A DNA stretch of 64,000 nucleotides from Prorocentrum cordatum (Eukaryota; Sar; Dinophyceae; Prorocentrales; Prorocentraceae), in the NCBI GenBank assembly GCA_963575745.1, contig CAUYUJ010012758.1, positions 162,501 through 226,500 of the forward strand. The letters run 5' to 3'. The first letter of the stretch is position 1, and the number at the start of each line of letters is the position of its first letter. This document shows, piece after piece, positions 33,230-42,818 of this stretch. The position numbers were made by a program, and so were the translations under genes. The notes below the pieces were generated by a model that was not told where the DNA came from, did not search any database, and saw nothing but the letters and a program-made list of their open reading frames with translations.

Positions 33230-33415
33230 AGACGACGACGACGGCGACGGCGACGACGACGATCCTCTCCCCAGATCTAGGCCGGGGAGCTGCCTGTCGA
33301 CGCGAAGGCTTGCCGTGGCCGGAGAAGCCCTTTCGAAGCGAAAGGCCTGCCGTGGCCAGACAAGCTGCCAAGCGACGGCCCCGTCGAAGCGAAAGGCCCG
33401 CCGCATTCAGCAATC
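33060..33415. repeat. CGAAGCGAAAG repeats with a (GAC)n tract
   Basis: A repeated block containing CCAGATCTAGG, GTCGAAGCGAAAG and CGTGGCCAGACAAGCT occurs about three times, with a (GAC)n tract (33184-33262) between copies. No gene. Confidence 0.75.
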
Positions 33416-33430
33416 CTGATGGCGGCACGA

Positions 33431-33584
33431 GGGCCTCAGAGGCGACGAAAGGGGCGAATAGCCCAGGGGAGAGCAACACATGTATCCAGGGGCGCCGATG
33501 ATCTATGTCTTCGACAAGGCTCCTGGGCGAATACGTGTAATGCCCGCCCCTGGGCTATTCGCCCTTATCGTCGCCGCCGAGGGC
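33431..33584. mobile_element. foldback repeat (third type)
   Basis: About 40-bp inverted ends with about 85 percent match; the best part is GGGCGAATAGCCCAGGGG. 154 bp, non-coding. 33590-34400 contains nothing recognised except short GC-rich hairpins near 34050-34110. Confidence 0.6.
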
Positions 33585-34400
33585 CGTGTGCACCGAGCCC
33601 AGGGTCCCAGAATCGGCCCGCCCAGGAGATCGGTGCAGGGGTGCACCGCTGGCTCCCTTCCTGCAGCAGGCACGCCAGTCGAGCAGGGGATCGACCACAT
33701 AATATATTTGCCATACAATTTATGATGTTCGTCGAATCCATGCAGAATGCTACGTTGTTCTGCAGGTTCGACGAGGAAATCAATTTTGGTGTCAATCACG
33801 GGCGCAGGTGCCCGTCTCGGGCGGGTGGTAGGGGAGGGTGACCTCTATGGGGAGTGATCGGGCGGGGCTAGGGCGAGGGTAAATCCGTTCCAGAGCGTTC
33901 CAGAACGATCTAAGAGCGTTCCGAAACGCTCTGAGAAGGCCGCGGCGCCCGAGACATTCTCCAGGGCCACTATCTCAGAGATTCACGATTCATCCTCACC
34001 CAAGTTGGCCTCGTCCAGACTTCGTCTTAGGTGAAGAAAAGGTCCTAACGGAGCCCTTGAGGGCTCCTTTTGGAGCCAGCAGGGGCCCTAAAGGGCCCCA
34101 CTTGGGGCCCCTTTGCTCACCCCCCATTCAGGTGACCCCCCATCACCAACCCGACGGAGGAAGTTTCTCATCCCCCGATGGCTCTGAGGGACCAACAGAA
34201 GCTCTGGGGCACCCGGGGACATTCAAAGATCGACGAAGAGTGCGCCTCAAGATTCCCAGGCATCCGGCGCTCAAATCTTTTCGGTGCGTGGACCCTTGCA
34301 GGTCTGGACAGCTTTCCCAGAGCAAGCTTTTCATCCTGAGTCGTTTTGTGATAGTCCTGGGGCCTGTTGAGAACCCTCTTGCAACCAAACATTATTATAA

Positions 34401-34404
34401 AATG

Positions 34405-34444
<40 letters not shown>

Positions 34445-34446
34445 TA
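34401..34446. repeat. (TAA)n microsatellite
   Basis: About 14 units of AAT/TAA. Confidence 0.9.
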
Positions 34447-34557
34447 GTAATATTTTTCAAACCAAAAACGACAACCAACAATACCAAAAATCGGCGACCG
34501 TTCCCATCTTGTTTCGGAGCCTCGGATCTCTGGCCTCATCGTACGCGTCTGCTGTAG

Positions 34558-34731
34558 AGCCACGTCGACAGCCCGAGGTACGCCGACCTTGCAGTGGCGG
34601 CCGCGGGCTTCCAGGAGGGCCGCTGCGCGGACGGCGGCTTCACGGAGGAGCAGGACGCCCAGGTGCCCGGGCTGCTGACCGGCGAGGCGAGGCTCACGCT
34701 GTGGAAGAGGCCAGCTCAGGGGCAACGATAG
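34558..34731 (+). CDS. candidate terminal exon of a Cys-containing protein
   Basis: An open frame of 57 codons ending at TAG 34729. It reads YADLAVAAAGFQEGRCADGG, then FTEEQDAQVPGLLTGEARL and TLWKRP before the stop. The pattern Gly-Phe, Cys, Gly-[FY], acidic stretch, V-P-[GI]-[LI], then [VL]-T-L-[YW]-K matches exon 2 of the gene at 25069 (HCGAHGY, VVPIIGG, VTLYKK). I read both as copies of one small module. A GTCGACAG acceptor-like site lies at 34566-34573. No upstream exon was found; it may be a pseudo-exon. Confidence 0.35.
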   Translation, partial: SHVDSPRYADLAVAAAGFQEGRCADGGFTEEQDAQVPGLLTGEARLTLWKRPAQGQR

Positions 34732-34756
34732 GGGAGGGATAGGAAGGAACAGGTGG

Positions 34757-34905
34757 GGACGCATCGACCCCCAATCGCCCGCTGATCGCCGATAGGGGTC
34801 TGATATCCTCGCCCCGCCGAGGAAGGTGCGGACTTGCGGTCTATCGCCGAACTATCGGCGATGCATCGCCGATTCCAGGTCGATACAGCCCCCCCGATGC
34901 CAGCC
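34757..34905. repeat. ATCGCCGAT repeat, copy 1
   Basis: Shares CATCGACCCCCAATC, CATCGCCGATAGGGG-like and CGCCGATTCCAGGTCGAT blocks with 35338-35485, including a TATCGCCGA / TCGGCGAT hairpin. Confidence 0.7.
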
Positions 34906-35337
34906 CCCTCCCCGATCGCTGCCCCTCACCAGCAGGGGCAACGCTCGAGTAGGGGATCGAGTGCAGAGTTGATGTACCCCAAGATGGTTTCTTCGTCGAC
35001 TCTAAGAAGAACGTTCCGTAGATCTATGTCACAATTCAACGGGTTTGTCATAGAGTCGACGACAAGAATCGGGTAAATCAATTACGTAGTCGATCTCCTA
35101 ATCGAAGCAGGGGCAACGTCAGGGGGGAATAGGCTCAGGGGGGCGCCCAGACACCCGCGCGTCGTGAAAAAAAAAAGCGACGGTAGGTTCTTGGCCGTTT
35201 GCGGTCTTCGGGGGCCCACGCCTGGCCATGGGACAGTCAAAAATCGATTCGCTGGATGAAAACCCGCCCAGGGGAAAAAGGTCAGGACATGCGGGGACCC
35301 CGCATTGAGAAGAACAAGACGTCGGATGTCTCGGAGA

Positions 35338-35485
35338 GCATCGACCCCCAATCCCCCATTCATCGCCGATAGGGGCCCGATAGCCCACCCCGCCCAGGAC
35401 CGTGCGGTTTCGCTTTCGGGGGCATATCGCCGATCTGTCGGCGATCTATCGCCGATTCCAGGTCGATGCTTCCCCCCGTGAGCCG
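35338..35485. repeat. ATCGCCGAT repeat, copy 2
   Basis: Second copy in the same orientation, 581 bp downstream of the first. The intervening DNA has no recognised gene. Confidence 0.7.
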
Positions 35486-35720
35486 GCCCCCCCCCCAACC
35501 GTTGACCCTCGAGGCCGGGGGAGTTGGCCCTCGGGGACATGCTGCGCTTCACGAGGAGCATGTTCCCGGATCTCCAGCGATGTGATTTCTTCCAAACTGG
35601 GCGTTTGGTCTTTCATTCTCCGGCCTCCAGGGCCCGTTGTCCAGCCTTGGGGCCATCAAAAGTGGACCCAGGGTTACAAGATAGACTCCATGAATCGAAA
35701 AAGAAGAACAAAGTGTGTAG

Positions 35721-35879
35721 ACATAACATGTTCGAGCTCCGCTCGGATTTCTTGGATCGGCGCTGGGCCCCTCTCTCTGGCGCGCGAAGCGCGCCAGGGG
35801 CGGCGCCAGACCCGCCGTCAGGGGGCACAGCGCCGATCCAAGAAATCCGTGCGGAGCCCTGAAGGTTTCTGGTTATGCA
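35721..35879. mobile_element. foldback repeat (family M), copy 4
   Basis: Left arm GAGCTCCGCTCGGATTTCTT then GGATCGGCGCTGGGCCCC; right arm GCGCCGATCCAAGAAATCCG. No host exons were recognised around it. 35880-36371 shows no gene. Confidence 0.75.
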
Positions 35880-36371
35880 GCTGTTGTTTCTTCCTCTCTG
35901 GGGAAGGGGTCGGGACCTGTGGGGCCACGCACTGAAAAAATCATATCGGCTGATGTAAAGGTTCGGGGAGGAAGGTGGGGGCTCCGCGACGCGGGAGCCC
36001 AGCCTGATGGACTTCCTCGTGTGAACCGGAGGCAGGATAGGCTAGGACCGTTCGCGAAGCGAAACCTTGTGTCAGCGCGTCAGCCAGGGAGGAGGAGGAG
36101 GAGGAGAAGGACCAGTGTAAACCCAAGGCGCGTCACCGATGTTGGAACAAACCCTCCCCCCAAGTTCCTTCTTCATAGGTCCCTACAAGAATTTCTGTTC
36201 ATTGCGGGATGCTTCATTGGAGGACAACCAGTTGACAGGAGAAGGAGGAGGAGGAGGAGCATTGGAGTCTTCAAGAGTGCGTGTGGTTCGATGTATCGGA
36301 TGCGTCGCGTTCAGCAACATCGGTTCGGTCGGCTGTTGCGCCGTTGTTGCGTCGGCGTGCCCTTTTGGGTT

Positions 36372-36529
36372 TAGGATGTTTGGTAAAACTGATGGATTTC
36401 CCCGTTTCCAGGACTGGCGCGGGCTTTCTCCCTTGGTCCCCTCGTTCCTGCCCTTGCCTCTTGCTTGCCCTCTCTCCCCCTCCTTTCCCACCGCCGTTCG
36501 GCGGCTCAAGCCTTTTGAGGCCAAGCTGG
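36372..36529 (+). repeat. YR-A terminal repeat A1
   Basis: 158 bp, begins TAGGATGTTTGG and ends GGCCAAGCTGG. Matches A2 with three substitutions (near 36398, 36445 and 36480). Left boundary is set by the B1/A2 junction at 52033/52034. Confidence 0.9.
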
Positions 36530-36774
36530 GGGTCGGCCTCAGGTGGCCTAAGGCCGGGCCCCGAGACCGGGGCCGGAAGACCTTCGATCCAGGGTCAGGC
36601 ACGAAGGGGGCGCCCGCGGCCAATGGGGCTGCGCCTGGCGCCGCGCGGCCGGGGGGCGGCGGTACCGCTGCCCGAGGGCGCGCAGCTACGCAGCGGCGGA
36701 GGGCCCGGGCGCCGAGCGGCGCCGGCTAACGCCAGCCGCGGAGCACCCGGGGGCGAGGGGGTGGGCGCCGTGGC

Positions 36775-38109
36775 ATGGCAGCCCCCCGCCGCCGCCGAGC
36801 GGGCGGCCAGGCGCACGTCAGCGCCGGCGCCCGCTCATGGCCAGCGAGGGCGGCGAAGCGCATGCGTGCGCCGGGGCCCGCCTGGAGGGGCTGCCCCGAG
36901 GCCCCGGCGCCGCCACTCACCGGCGGGCGCCGCGGCTGGGTTGCAGCTCTGCTCGTGGTCCTCGCGGGGATGATGGGGACAGCCAGCGCCGAGCTCGTGC
37001 CGGAGCTGGCAGGCCCCGACTTCGAGGCCTACTACGACGACGAGGCGAGCGTGGACATGAAGGGGTTCTGGCTCGACGGGCCCATTGATTCCGCCACGCA
37101 TGTGGACACGCTGCCGGACGAAGTGCACTCCACCAGCGCACGTGCCGCTCCGGCGAGGAGCGAGGGAGGGGGGCCGCCGCGCGGGCGCTCCGCGCCTCCG
37201 GCTGACCCACCTCCCCAGGGCCCGACCCACACCACCCCCGACCCCCCCGACAGGGACCCTTCGTCCTGGATCCGGGGTTGGGGTCTTTTCGGCATTAGTT
37301 GGAAAAACATCGGCAACCGCACGCGCTGGTTTGCCGACGGGATGGGCGGGGGCACCTTCAGGGTTGTGGGAAGCTTCAGGTCTGCCTTCTCGACTCGCGA
37401 GGCAGGAGGCTGGCTGAGCTCCGACGGCGGCTGGGTGCTGTACATGGCCGACCAGGTGGGCCTCTACCTGTTCGGCTCGGCGTGGCCATTGGTCGCCGGG
37501 CTCATGGCGATCTTCTCCGGCACCGGCGTGGTCGCGCTCCTTGCCCACAGCCTGAGGACGCTCTTCGCACCGTGTAGTTGGGCGGCCTGGACGCGCGGCT
37601 TGGTGCTGGCGTGCTGCCCCTGCCCGAGGCGCAAGACGCTTGGCGAGGCTAAGCTTGACAAGCTGGCCCCGCCGGCAGCGCCGCCTCTCACTGACGTGGT
37701 GTGGCACGGCCCAGCCGCAGGTGCGGACCCGACCACCGACTGGTACCGCAAGAGCATCAAGGAGGGCAGGGGCTCCAAACGCGGCCAGAATGACCTCCTG
37801 ATCAGGGTCGACTACCGGGTCGCGCGCCTCAAGCTCAACATGAAGTCCCCGGAGCGCATCAATCGCCAGGGATTGTGGGCTGAATATGACTCCGTGCAGG
37901 GCGCGAGCGACAAGGGCTTCAGGCGCGAGCTGGAGCAGCGCGACCCGCGCTGGCTTCACCTGTGTCGTTCCACCAGCTGCGCTGGATGCAAGGGGCGCGA
38001 GAACGAGCTGCACTGCAAGGAGTACGCCGCCCTCGACAACGAGGCTATCGTGGACCTCGGCGATTACTCTTTAAAGTTCACGCCGTGCCGGATCTTCGTT
38101 TGGCTCTGA
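36775..38109 (+). CDS. YR-A ORF1: membrane protein with Cys cluster
   Basis: 444 residues from ATG 36775; an in-frame ATG at 36862 would place the hydrophobic leader closer to the N-terminus. Residues about 53-73 (GWVAALLVVLAGMMGTASA) look like a signal peptide or anchor. A Pro-rich acidic region follows, then a second membrane segment (WPLVAGLMAIFSGTGVVALL). The C-terminal part is cytosolic-looking with a Cys cluster (HLCRSTSCAGCKG, then HCKEY). Near the end the codons TTA AAG preceded by T form a consensus -1 slippery heptamer (38070-38076), which would move ribosomes into the next ORF. I recognise no family; membrane proteins are not standard in Ngaro or DIRS elements. Confidence 0.5.
   Translation: MAAPRRRRAGGQAHVSAGARSWPARAAKRMRAPGPAWRGCPEAPAPPLTGGRRGWVAALLVVLAGMMGTASAELVPELAGPDFEAYYDDEASVDMKGFWLDGPIDSATHVDTLPDEVHSTSARAAPARSEGGGPPRGRSAPPADPPPQGPTHTTPDPPDRDPSSWIRGWGLFGISWKNIGNRTRWFADGMGGGTFRVVGSFRSAFSTREAGGWLSSDGGWVLYMADQVGLYLFGSAWPLVAGLMAIFSGTGVVALLAHSLRTLFAPCSWAAWTRGLVLACCPCPRRKTLGEAKLDKLAPPAAPPLTDVVWHGPAAGADPTTDWYRKSIKEGRGSKRGQNDLLIRVDYRVARLKLNMKSPERINRQGLWAEYDSVQGASDKGFRRELEQRDPRWLHLCRSTSCAGCKGRENELHCKEYAALDNEAIVDLGDYSLKFTPCRIFVWL
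38070..38076 (+). promoter_or_regulatory. candidate -1 ribosomal frameshift heptamer
   Basis: TTTAAAG is read as T TTA AAG in the ORF1 frame. A one-base backward slip enters the frame of the next ORF (open from 37962 to 39302). No downstream pseudoknot was established. Confidence 0.4.
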
Positions 38110-39302
38110 GGTCGTTGGGCCTCGTCTACAAGCTGCTGCTGTACGTCCTCTCATGGCTCTCATGCTGCGGGGGGTGCATCTGCCGCCGGCGACGCCGCCG
38201 TCGTAAGACTGGCGATGCGGAGCCTGGTGCGCAGGGATCCGTGGCGAGTTTGCTTGACCAGGAGTCCGAGTCCGAAGTGGATGCCGAGGATAACCCCTGC
38301 GAGGGGGTGAAGGTGGGGCTCATGATCAAGGGCAAGATGCGCCCGCTGGCGCCTGAAGGCTGTCGTGACGCCGCACGCGGCGATCCAACCGCGCTGCTGG
38401 CGGAGGACGGCCGAGCCTCGGACCTCACTCCCCCCAGCGAGGGGAATGCGACAGCCTGCCTCTGCGAGCACCACAGGCAGATCTACATGGTCCTACGCTA
38501 TGGCGAGAAATGCTCCCAGGTGACGCGCTTCCGCGAAGCGGTGGGCAACGCCTCAGGGGCCCCGCTCTGCCTGCAGCACCTTGGAGGCGACGCCGCCAAG
38601 GCCCTCCATGACACCCCCACGGGCGTCGGGTTCCGTGCGGGCCTGCGGCGTCGAACTCGGAGGAGCCCTGCTCCACGGAGCCGCACGCCGGAGCGTACCG
38701 CCGCTACACCAACACGGAGTCGCACTCCAGAGCCTCCTGCTCCAGCGGTCTCTGCCCCAGAGGCACCCGCCAGCCCAGGTGACCCTGTCCCCGCGCCGGC
38801 TGGGCCACCGAGTGCGCGCTTCGAGGCGCCGCCGGTCCCCGAGTTCCCCAAGCCGCCCACGCCGCCGCCCATGCCGCTCGGGCGGCACTTCATCGTTCGG
38901 GCGAGGGCACAGTGGCCAGAGGGAGCGCAGTGGATGATTTTCAGGGGAAGGGCTGTCGACGCCGCCGCGGCCAGTGCAGTTGCTGACTACCTCGACGGTG
39001 CAATGGCTCTCGAGGTGGAGGACCCGACTGGCGCGTCCATCCGTTTCCTCGTGAAGCCCGACGGCGTCATCCGTGCGCCTGCCCCAGGGCCCTCAGGGCG
39101 TTTGCCCGCAGGGTTCATCGAAGAGATGCTGCACCACGCGCCCCTGGGCTGCGAGGAGCTCGGCATCAGCGTCTCAGCGACCAACATACCCGAGAAAGTC
39201 TGGCACAAGTTGGCGGCGTGGCACGGGCCCCCCGCGGGCGGTCGAGCCGGGCCACTCAGCGAAGCTCGCTGGCGGCTGCTCCGCGAGAAGGTGGCCAGCT
39301 AG
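38077..39302 (+). CDS. YR-A ORF1 continuation in the -1 frame
   Basis: About 408 residues, opening directly with a hydrophobic segment (LLLYVLSWLSCCGGCI) followed by a run of Arg, typical of a membrane anchor with a basic cytosolic stop-transfer. Then come an acidic region, a Cys/His patch (CLCEHHRQIYMVLRYGEKC), a Pro-rich linker and a compact C-terminal domain (RARAQWPEGAQWMIF to FIEEMLHHAPLGCEELGIS). It has no convincing start of its own, so translation by frameshift from ORF1 or a sequence indel is likely. Function unknown. Confidence 0.45.
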
Positions 39303-42300
39303 GTCAGGTGGCACCCCGAGGGAGGCGCGGCGCCCAGTCCGAGCTTCGAGGCGAGAGGCGGACGCCAAGTTGCGCAGCCACTGGCAACGGCTCGATCGCA
39401 GCAGCTCGCCCAGACCGCCAGCTGGGGCCACACGCCGCGGCTCGCGCTCCCCGTCAGCCGAGGGCGAGCGAGCGGCTAGCTCCGAGGCGCCAGCGTCGGG
39501 GGAGAGCCAGCAGGGGGACGACGGCGGGGACATGATGGCATGCTACCTGGAAGAGAAGGCTCGCGGGTCGAGCGACGCGGCGGCGGCGCAGAGCGTGGCC
39601 GCCGGCTTCGACGAGGAGGCCCAACAAGTGCTCGCTAGCCTTGTCCGCTACGCCCAGCACCTCAAGCAGCAGACGATCGAGCCGGAGGAACTCGCTCGGC
39701 TCGATGGGCACATCAGCAGCTGGGAGGCGCTTCAGCAGGTGCCCTCGCGACCTCAGACCCCAGAGGCGACGCCGAGCAGCCTTCAAGGGCCCCTCAAGCT
39801 CCCGCCCGAGCGCCCGCGCTCGCAGGGGCCGCCGGCCACCCAGGCCGACAGCGCGCCCCTGTTCGAAGCGCGGCCACCCCGCTCGCCGGCAGCAGCCACA
39901 TCAGCTTTCGCCTTGGGGTCGCGGGACGCCGGCCCCCCAGCGACCACAGCCGGGTTGGGCCCGGTCGTCCGCCCACAGGCCCCGAACATCGGGGCCCTGT
40001 TCCGTTACGATCAGCACATCAGCGACTTGGGTCTACCCCCCGGTCTGACTGCAGCCCCAGCACGCTATGCAGCGGGAGCCCCGGAGGAGGGCGGAAGCAG
40101 CGACCCGTTCGGCCTCGCACACCCCGGAGCACCCATGGACGCGAACACCGCGCGGATGCTACACGCCTTGGAATGGGTCGCCAGTGCTCGCCAGGGTGAC
40201 AAAGCGGCCCAGCGGGGGACAGTGGCTGCGCTGGGGAGAGCGGAGGAGCTGGATGTCTACTTGGCGCGCGGGTGTGGCCAGCTGACCGTGGAGGTCTGCG
40301 ACGAGGTCCTTGGGCGCGAGCTGTTCTACGCCTTGCGCCGGACGTGCGAACAGAACAAGGCCTTGATGCTTGCCGGCGAGACACCCACGGCCGTGTCCAA
40401 CCGAATCGCGATGGCATGCGCCTCGCTCAACTTCGGCGGCAGCAGCCTGGACAACTTAGCTCCGTGGTCGGCCTCCGTGGCGGACTTCCCGACGTGCAAG
40501 ACGGTCGCGTTCGACAAGTACAGCGCACCGCACGACACCAAGCTGGAGCCCAGGCCCAGGGCCCCCGTGGTCTTTGACCAGTGGAAGCGTCAGGCCCAGA
40601 ACATGACCAAGTTCTTCGGGCTCGTCTTCGGACGAGAGCATATCAAAGAGCGCCTGGACTGCCTGGAGACCCTCGCGCGGGAGTGCGAGAGGGACGACCA
40701 TGCTTTCCCGCCTAAGTTCGTCTACGAGCTATGGGAAGAGATGCGGTCGACCTGGTGCGAGCGCCTCCGAGAGAAGAAGCGAGGCCTCCTGCGCGTGCTG
40801 CAGACAGACAACCCCCGGAAGGAGGATCTCAAGATGGTGGCCTTCGCCCCCAGGGCGGACGGGCGCCCGGCGCTCGTCTTCCCCTACGTGTTTGACCTCG
40901 AGTCCCCCACGGGCTACTACCAGGAGGTCGTGCGTCCCCGACAGCAGCGCTATCTGCAGACCGTCCTCAACGACTCAATGCATGGAGTGCGCGGCGCTCC
41001 AGGCAAAGCCGGAGAGGTCGGAGGAGAGAGAGACGAACCAGCCGCGGAACCGCAGGATCAGCGAGCAGGAGCTGCCGCCAGGAAGAAGCCCAAGGCCAAG
41101 GCCCAGCCGAAGACCAACAACGCACGTGCTGCCTACCGCGCGGGCAAGCGGCTGAACGCGCAGGAGATCAAGCTCTCCGTCCGGCACGCGCCCTGCGATA
41201 AGCAGGGCAAGCCGCTCTGCTGGGACAACTCGACCTGGATAGGCTGCAAGAAGGGCGCTCAGGGGTGCTCGCCTTCACACGAGCTCATCAAGGGCCTGAA
41301 GGACGTGCACTGGACTGTACAGTGTCAGCTGCTCAGGCGGGGCGGACTCCGCAACGCCGCCAAGATCGACCCAGCTTCGGTCAACGGGCGGATCGCGCAG
41401 CTGCGGGCCCAAGCTAAGACCGAAGCGGACGGCAAGCGAGCTGCAGGTGCGGGGGCGGCGGAGAGCCAGCCGACTAAGACAGGCTGGGCGCCACCCGACG
41501 AGTACGCTGAGGTTCAGTGCACCGAGCTCGAGTCAGAGCTCCGCGAGGCCGCCCAGGGACCCGACGCTACCTGGTTGGAGGACCCACGAGCCGACAGCCC
41601 AGCCCTGGTTGGGACGAGCGCCTGCACAGACGAGGGGGCCTTGGCCCAGCGGAAGCTGCTCGACGCCGTCCAGGAGAGCGGGGTGCTCGACTCCGTGAGC
41701 CACGCCAGCGACTACATGCGGTCGCATGTCCTGGCCCGCCTTGCCTGCGCCCGAGGGCACGAGGAGGAGCTCTCAGTCGAACAGGTACTTCTTGGGGCGA
41801 CGCGCCACGGCGGGCCCACCCTGGCTGCCGAGGCTAGCGAGCTCCTGGACCGCATCGGGGCGAAAGCCGGCAACCTGGGAGCTGACCCCGACGTCATCAT
41901 CACGCCGGTGCGGTGGAATGCCGAGAAGTCAGCGGGGCAAGGTTCCGTCACCGTGCAGGGCCAGACTTGGCACTACCTTGACTACCAGGACCAGTTACCC
42001 CTCGACGAGTGCGTCGCGAAGCGTCTGCACGTACCTGCCGGAGTCTCGGAGGAGCGTCAGCGTCTCCCACTCCACCTGGCAGCAGCCAAGCTCTGGGTGC
42101 AGCTCGAAGCACCACCTGACGCCCAGCAAGTCAAGGACCTGGCCCTTGAGATCCGCAGAGACCTCCTGGAGAAAGCGACCGACGCTGCTGCGGGCCTCGC
42201 CGATGCTCCACCTTGGATATCTTCCAGGGAGGCTGAGGTCCGGATGCACATCCACGACGCGGTGCACCGCGACCACGACAAGGATTTCAGGTGCGTCGCG

Positions 42301-42420
42301 CTCTTCCCGTGCGAGGCGTTGGAGGAGGTGGTATTCAGAGTATGGCGGGCTGATCGTTGGGGACACTTAGATATCGACACAGTCCTTCCGGGGGAGAACC
42401 CAAGCAGGAATGCCACGTGA
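39073..42420 (+). CDS. YR-A ORF2: Gag-like protein with CCCH-type finger
   Basis: A long open frame. The N-terminal part to about residue 75 overlaps the previous ORF and may not be translated. The middle is helical and charged (MDANTARMLHALEWVASARQ to EKKRGLLRVLQTDNP), as in capsid-like proteins. Residues 716-736 hold Cys-x8-Cys-x6-Cys-x3-His (C at 716, 725 and 732, H at 736), close to the CCCH RNA-binding finger, preceded by a Lys-rich stretch. The C-terminal third (FRCVALFPCEALEEVVFRVW) runs into the short frame 42357-42818 through a G-run near 42390. The Gag role (binding and packaging RNA) is inferred from position upstream of RT and from the finger. Confidence 0.6.
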   Translation: MRLPQGPQGVCPQGSSKRCCTTRPWAARSSASASQRPTYPRKSGTSWRRGTGPPRAVEPGHSAKLAGGCSARRWPARSGGTPREARRPVRASRREADAKLRSHWQRLDRSSSPRPPAGATRRGSRSPSAEGERAASSEAPASGESQQGDDGGDMMACYLEEKARGSSDAAAAQSVAAGFDEEAQQVLASLVRYAQHLKQQTIEPEELARLDGHISSWEALQQVPSRPQTPEATPSSLQGPLKLPPERPRSQGPPATQADSAPLFEARPPRSPAAATSAFALGSRDAGPPATTAGLGPVVRPQAPNIGALFRYDQHISDLGLPPGLTAAPARYAAGAPEEGGSSDPFGLAHPGAPMDANTARMLHALEWVASARQGDKAAQRGTVAALGRAEELDVYLARGCGQLTVEVCDEVLGRELFYALRRTCEQNKALMLAGETPTAVSNRIAMACASLNFGGSSLDNLAPWSASVADFPTCKTVAFDKYSAPHDTKLEPRPRAPVVFDQWKRQAQNMTKFFGLVFGREHIKERLDCLETLARECERDDHAFPPKFVYELWEEMRSTWCERLREKKRGLLRVLQTDNPRKEDLKMVAFAPRADGRPALVFPYVFDLESPTGYYQEVVRPRQQRYLQTVLNDSMHGVRGAPGKAGEVGGERDEPAAEPQDQRAGAAARKKPKAKAQPKTNNARAAYRAGKRLNAQEIKLSVRHAPCDKQGKPLCWDNSTWIGCKKGAQGCSPSHELIKGLKDVHWTVQCQLLRRGGLRNAAKIDPASVNGRIAQLRAQAKTEADGKRAAGAGAAESQPTKTGWAPPDEYAEVQCTELESELREAAQGPDATWLEDPRADSPALVGTSACTDEGALAQRKLLDAVQESGVLDSVSHASDYMRSHVLARLACARGHEEELSVEQVLLGATRHGGPTLAAEASELLDRIGAKAGNLGADPDVIITPVRWNAEKSAGQGSVTVQGQTWHYLDYQDQLPLDECVAKRLHVPAGVSEERQRLPLHLAAAKLWVQLEAPPDAQQVKDLALEIRRDLLEKATDAAAGLADAPPWISSREAEVRMHIHDAVHRDHDKDFRCVALFPCEALEEVVFRVWRADRWGHLDIDTVLPGENPSRNAT

Positions 42421-42818
42421 TCATCCATCGCGGGCATATGCGAGTCCTTCACCCCCCGTCTGGCGCTGAAGGTCGGCGAGTGGCAGAAGAGCTGATCCGC
42501 ACCTGGGCCACGAGCGGGAAGGACCTCAAGGAGCTCCCCACCACGGGCTGGGAAACATATCTGGCCTCTGAGGAGGATGGCAGCCCAGTGGTGTCCAGCA
42601 CAAGCCCCCACCGTGTCAGCACTGCACGGCACTCGCTGCGCAGCAGCAGCAGCGCGGGAGAGCCGCCGGCGGTGCACCCGCCGTGGTCGAGCTCTCTACC
42701 GAGGTGGCCTGCCCAGACTTCAAGGACCTGGAGCCTTTGCGCTCCCGACCTGCTTTCGCGTGGGGACTCAGGACGCGGGAGATCTTCGCTGGCGCAGGGC
42801 GCTGGACACAGGCCATGA
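42357..42818 (+). CDS. YR-A short frame bridging Gag and methyltransferase ORFs
   Basis: In a third frame, PKQECHVIIHRGHMRVLHPP continues the domain at the Gag C-terminus, and the rest is Ser/Pro-rich. The switch lies at a G-run (CCGGGGGAG, about 42387-42396), so this is probably a frameshift, natural or from assembly, rather than a separate gene. Confidence 0.4.
   Translation: MGTLRYRHSPSGGEPKQECHVIIHRGHMRVLHPPSGAEGRRVAEELIRTWATSGKDLKELPTTGWETYLASEEDGSPVVSSTSPHRVSTARHSLRSSSSAGEPPAVHPPWSSSLPRWPAQTSRTWSLCAPDLLSRGDSGRGRSSLAQGAGHRP

Noticed and set aside
36501-36510. GGCTCAAG in A1/A2 as a spliced-leader relic
   Set aside because: Only these 8 bases match the leader, and they sit in hairpins of the YR-A repeats.
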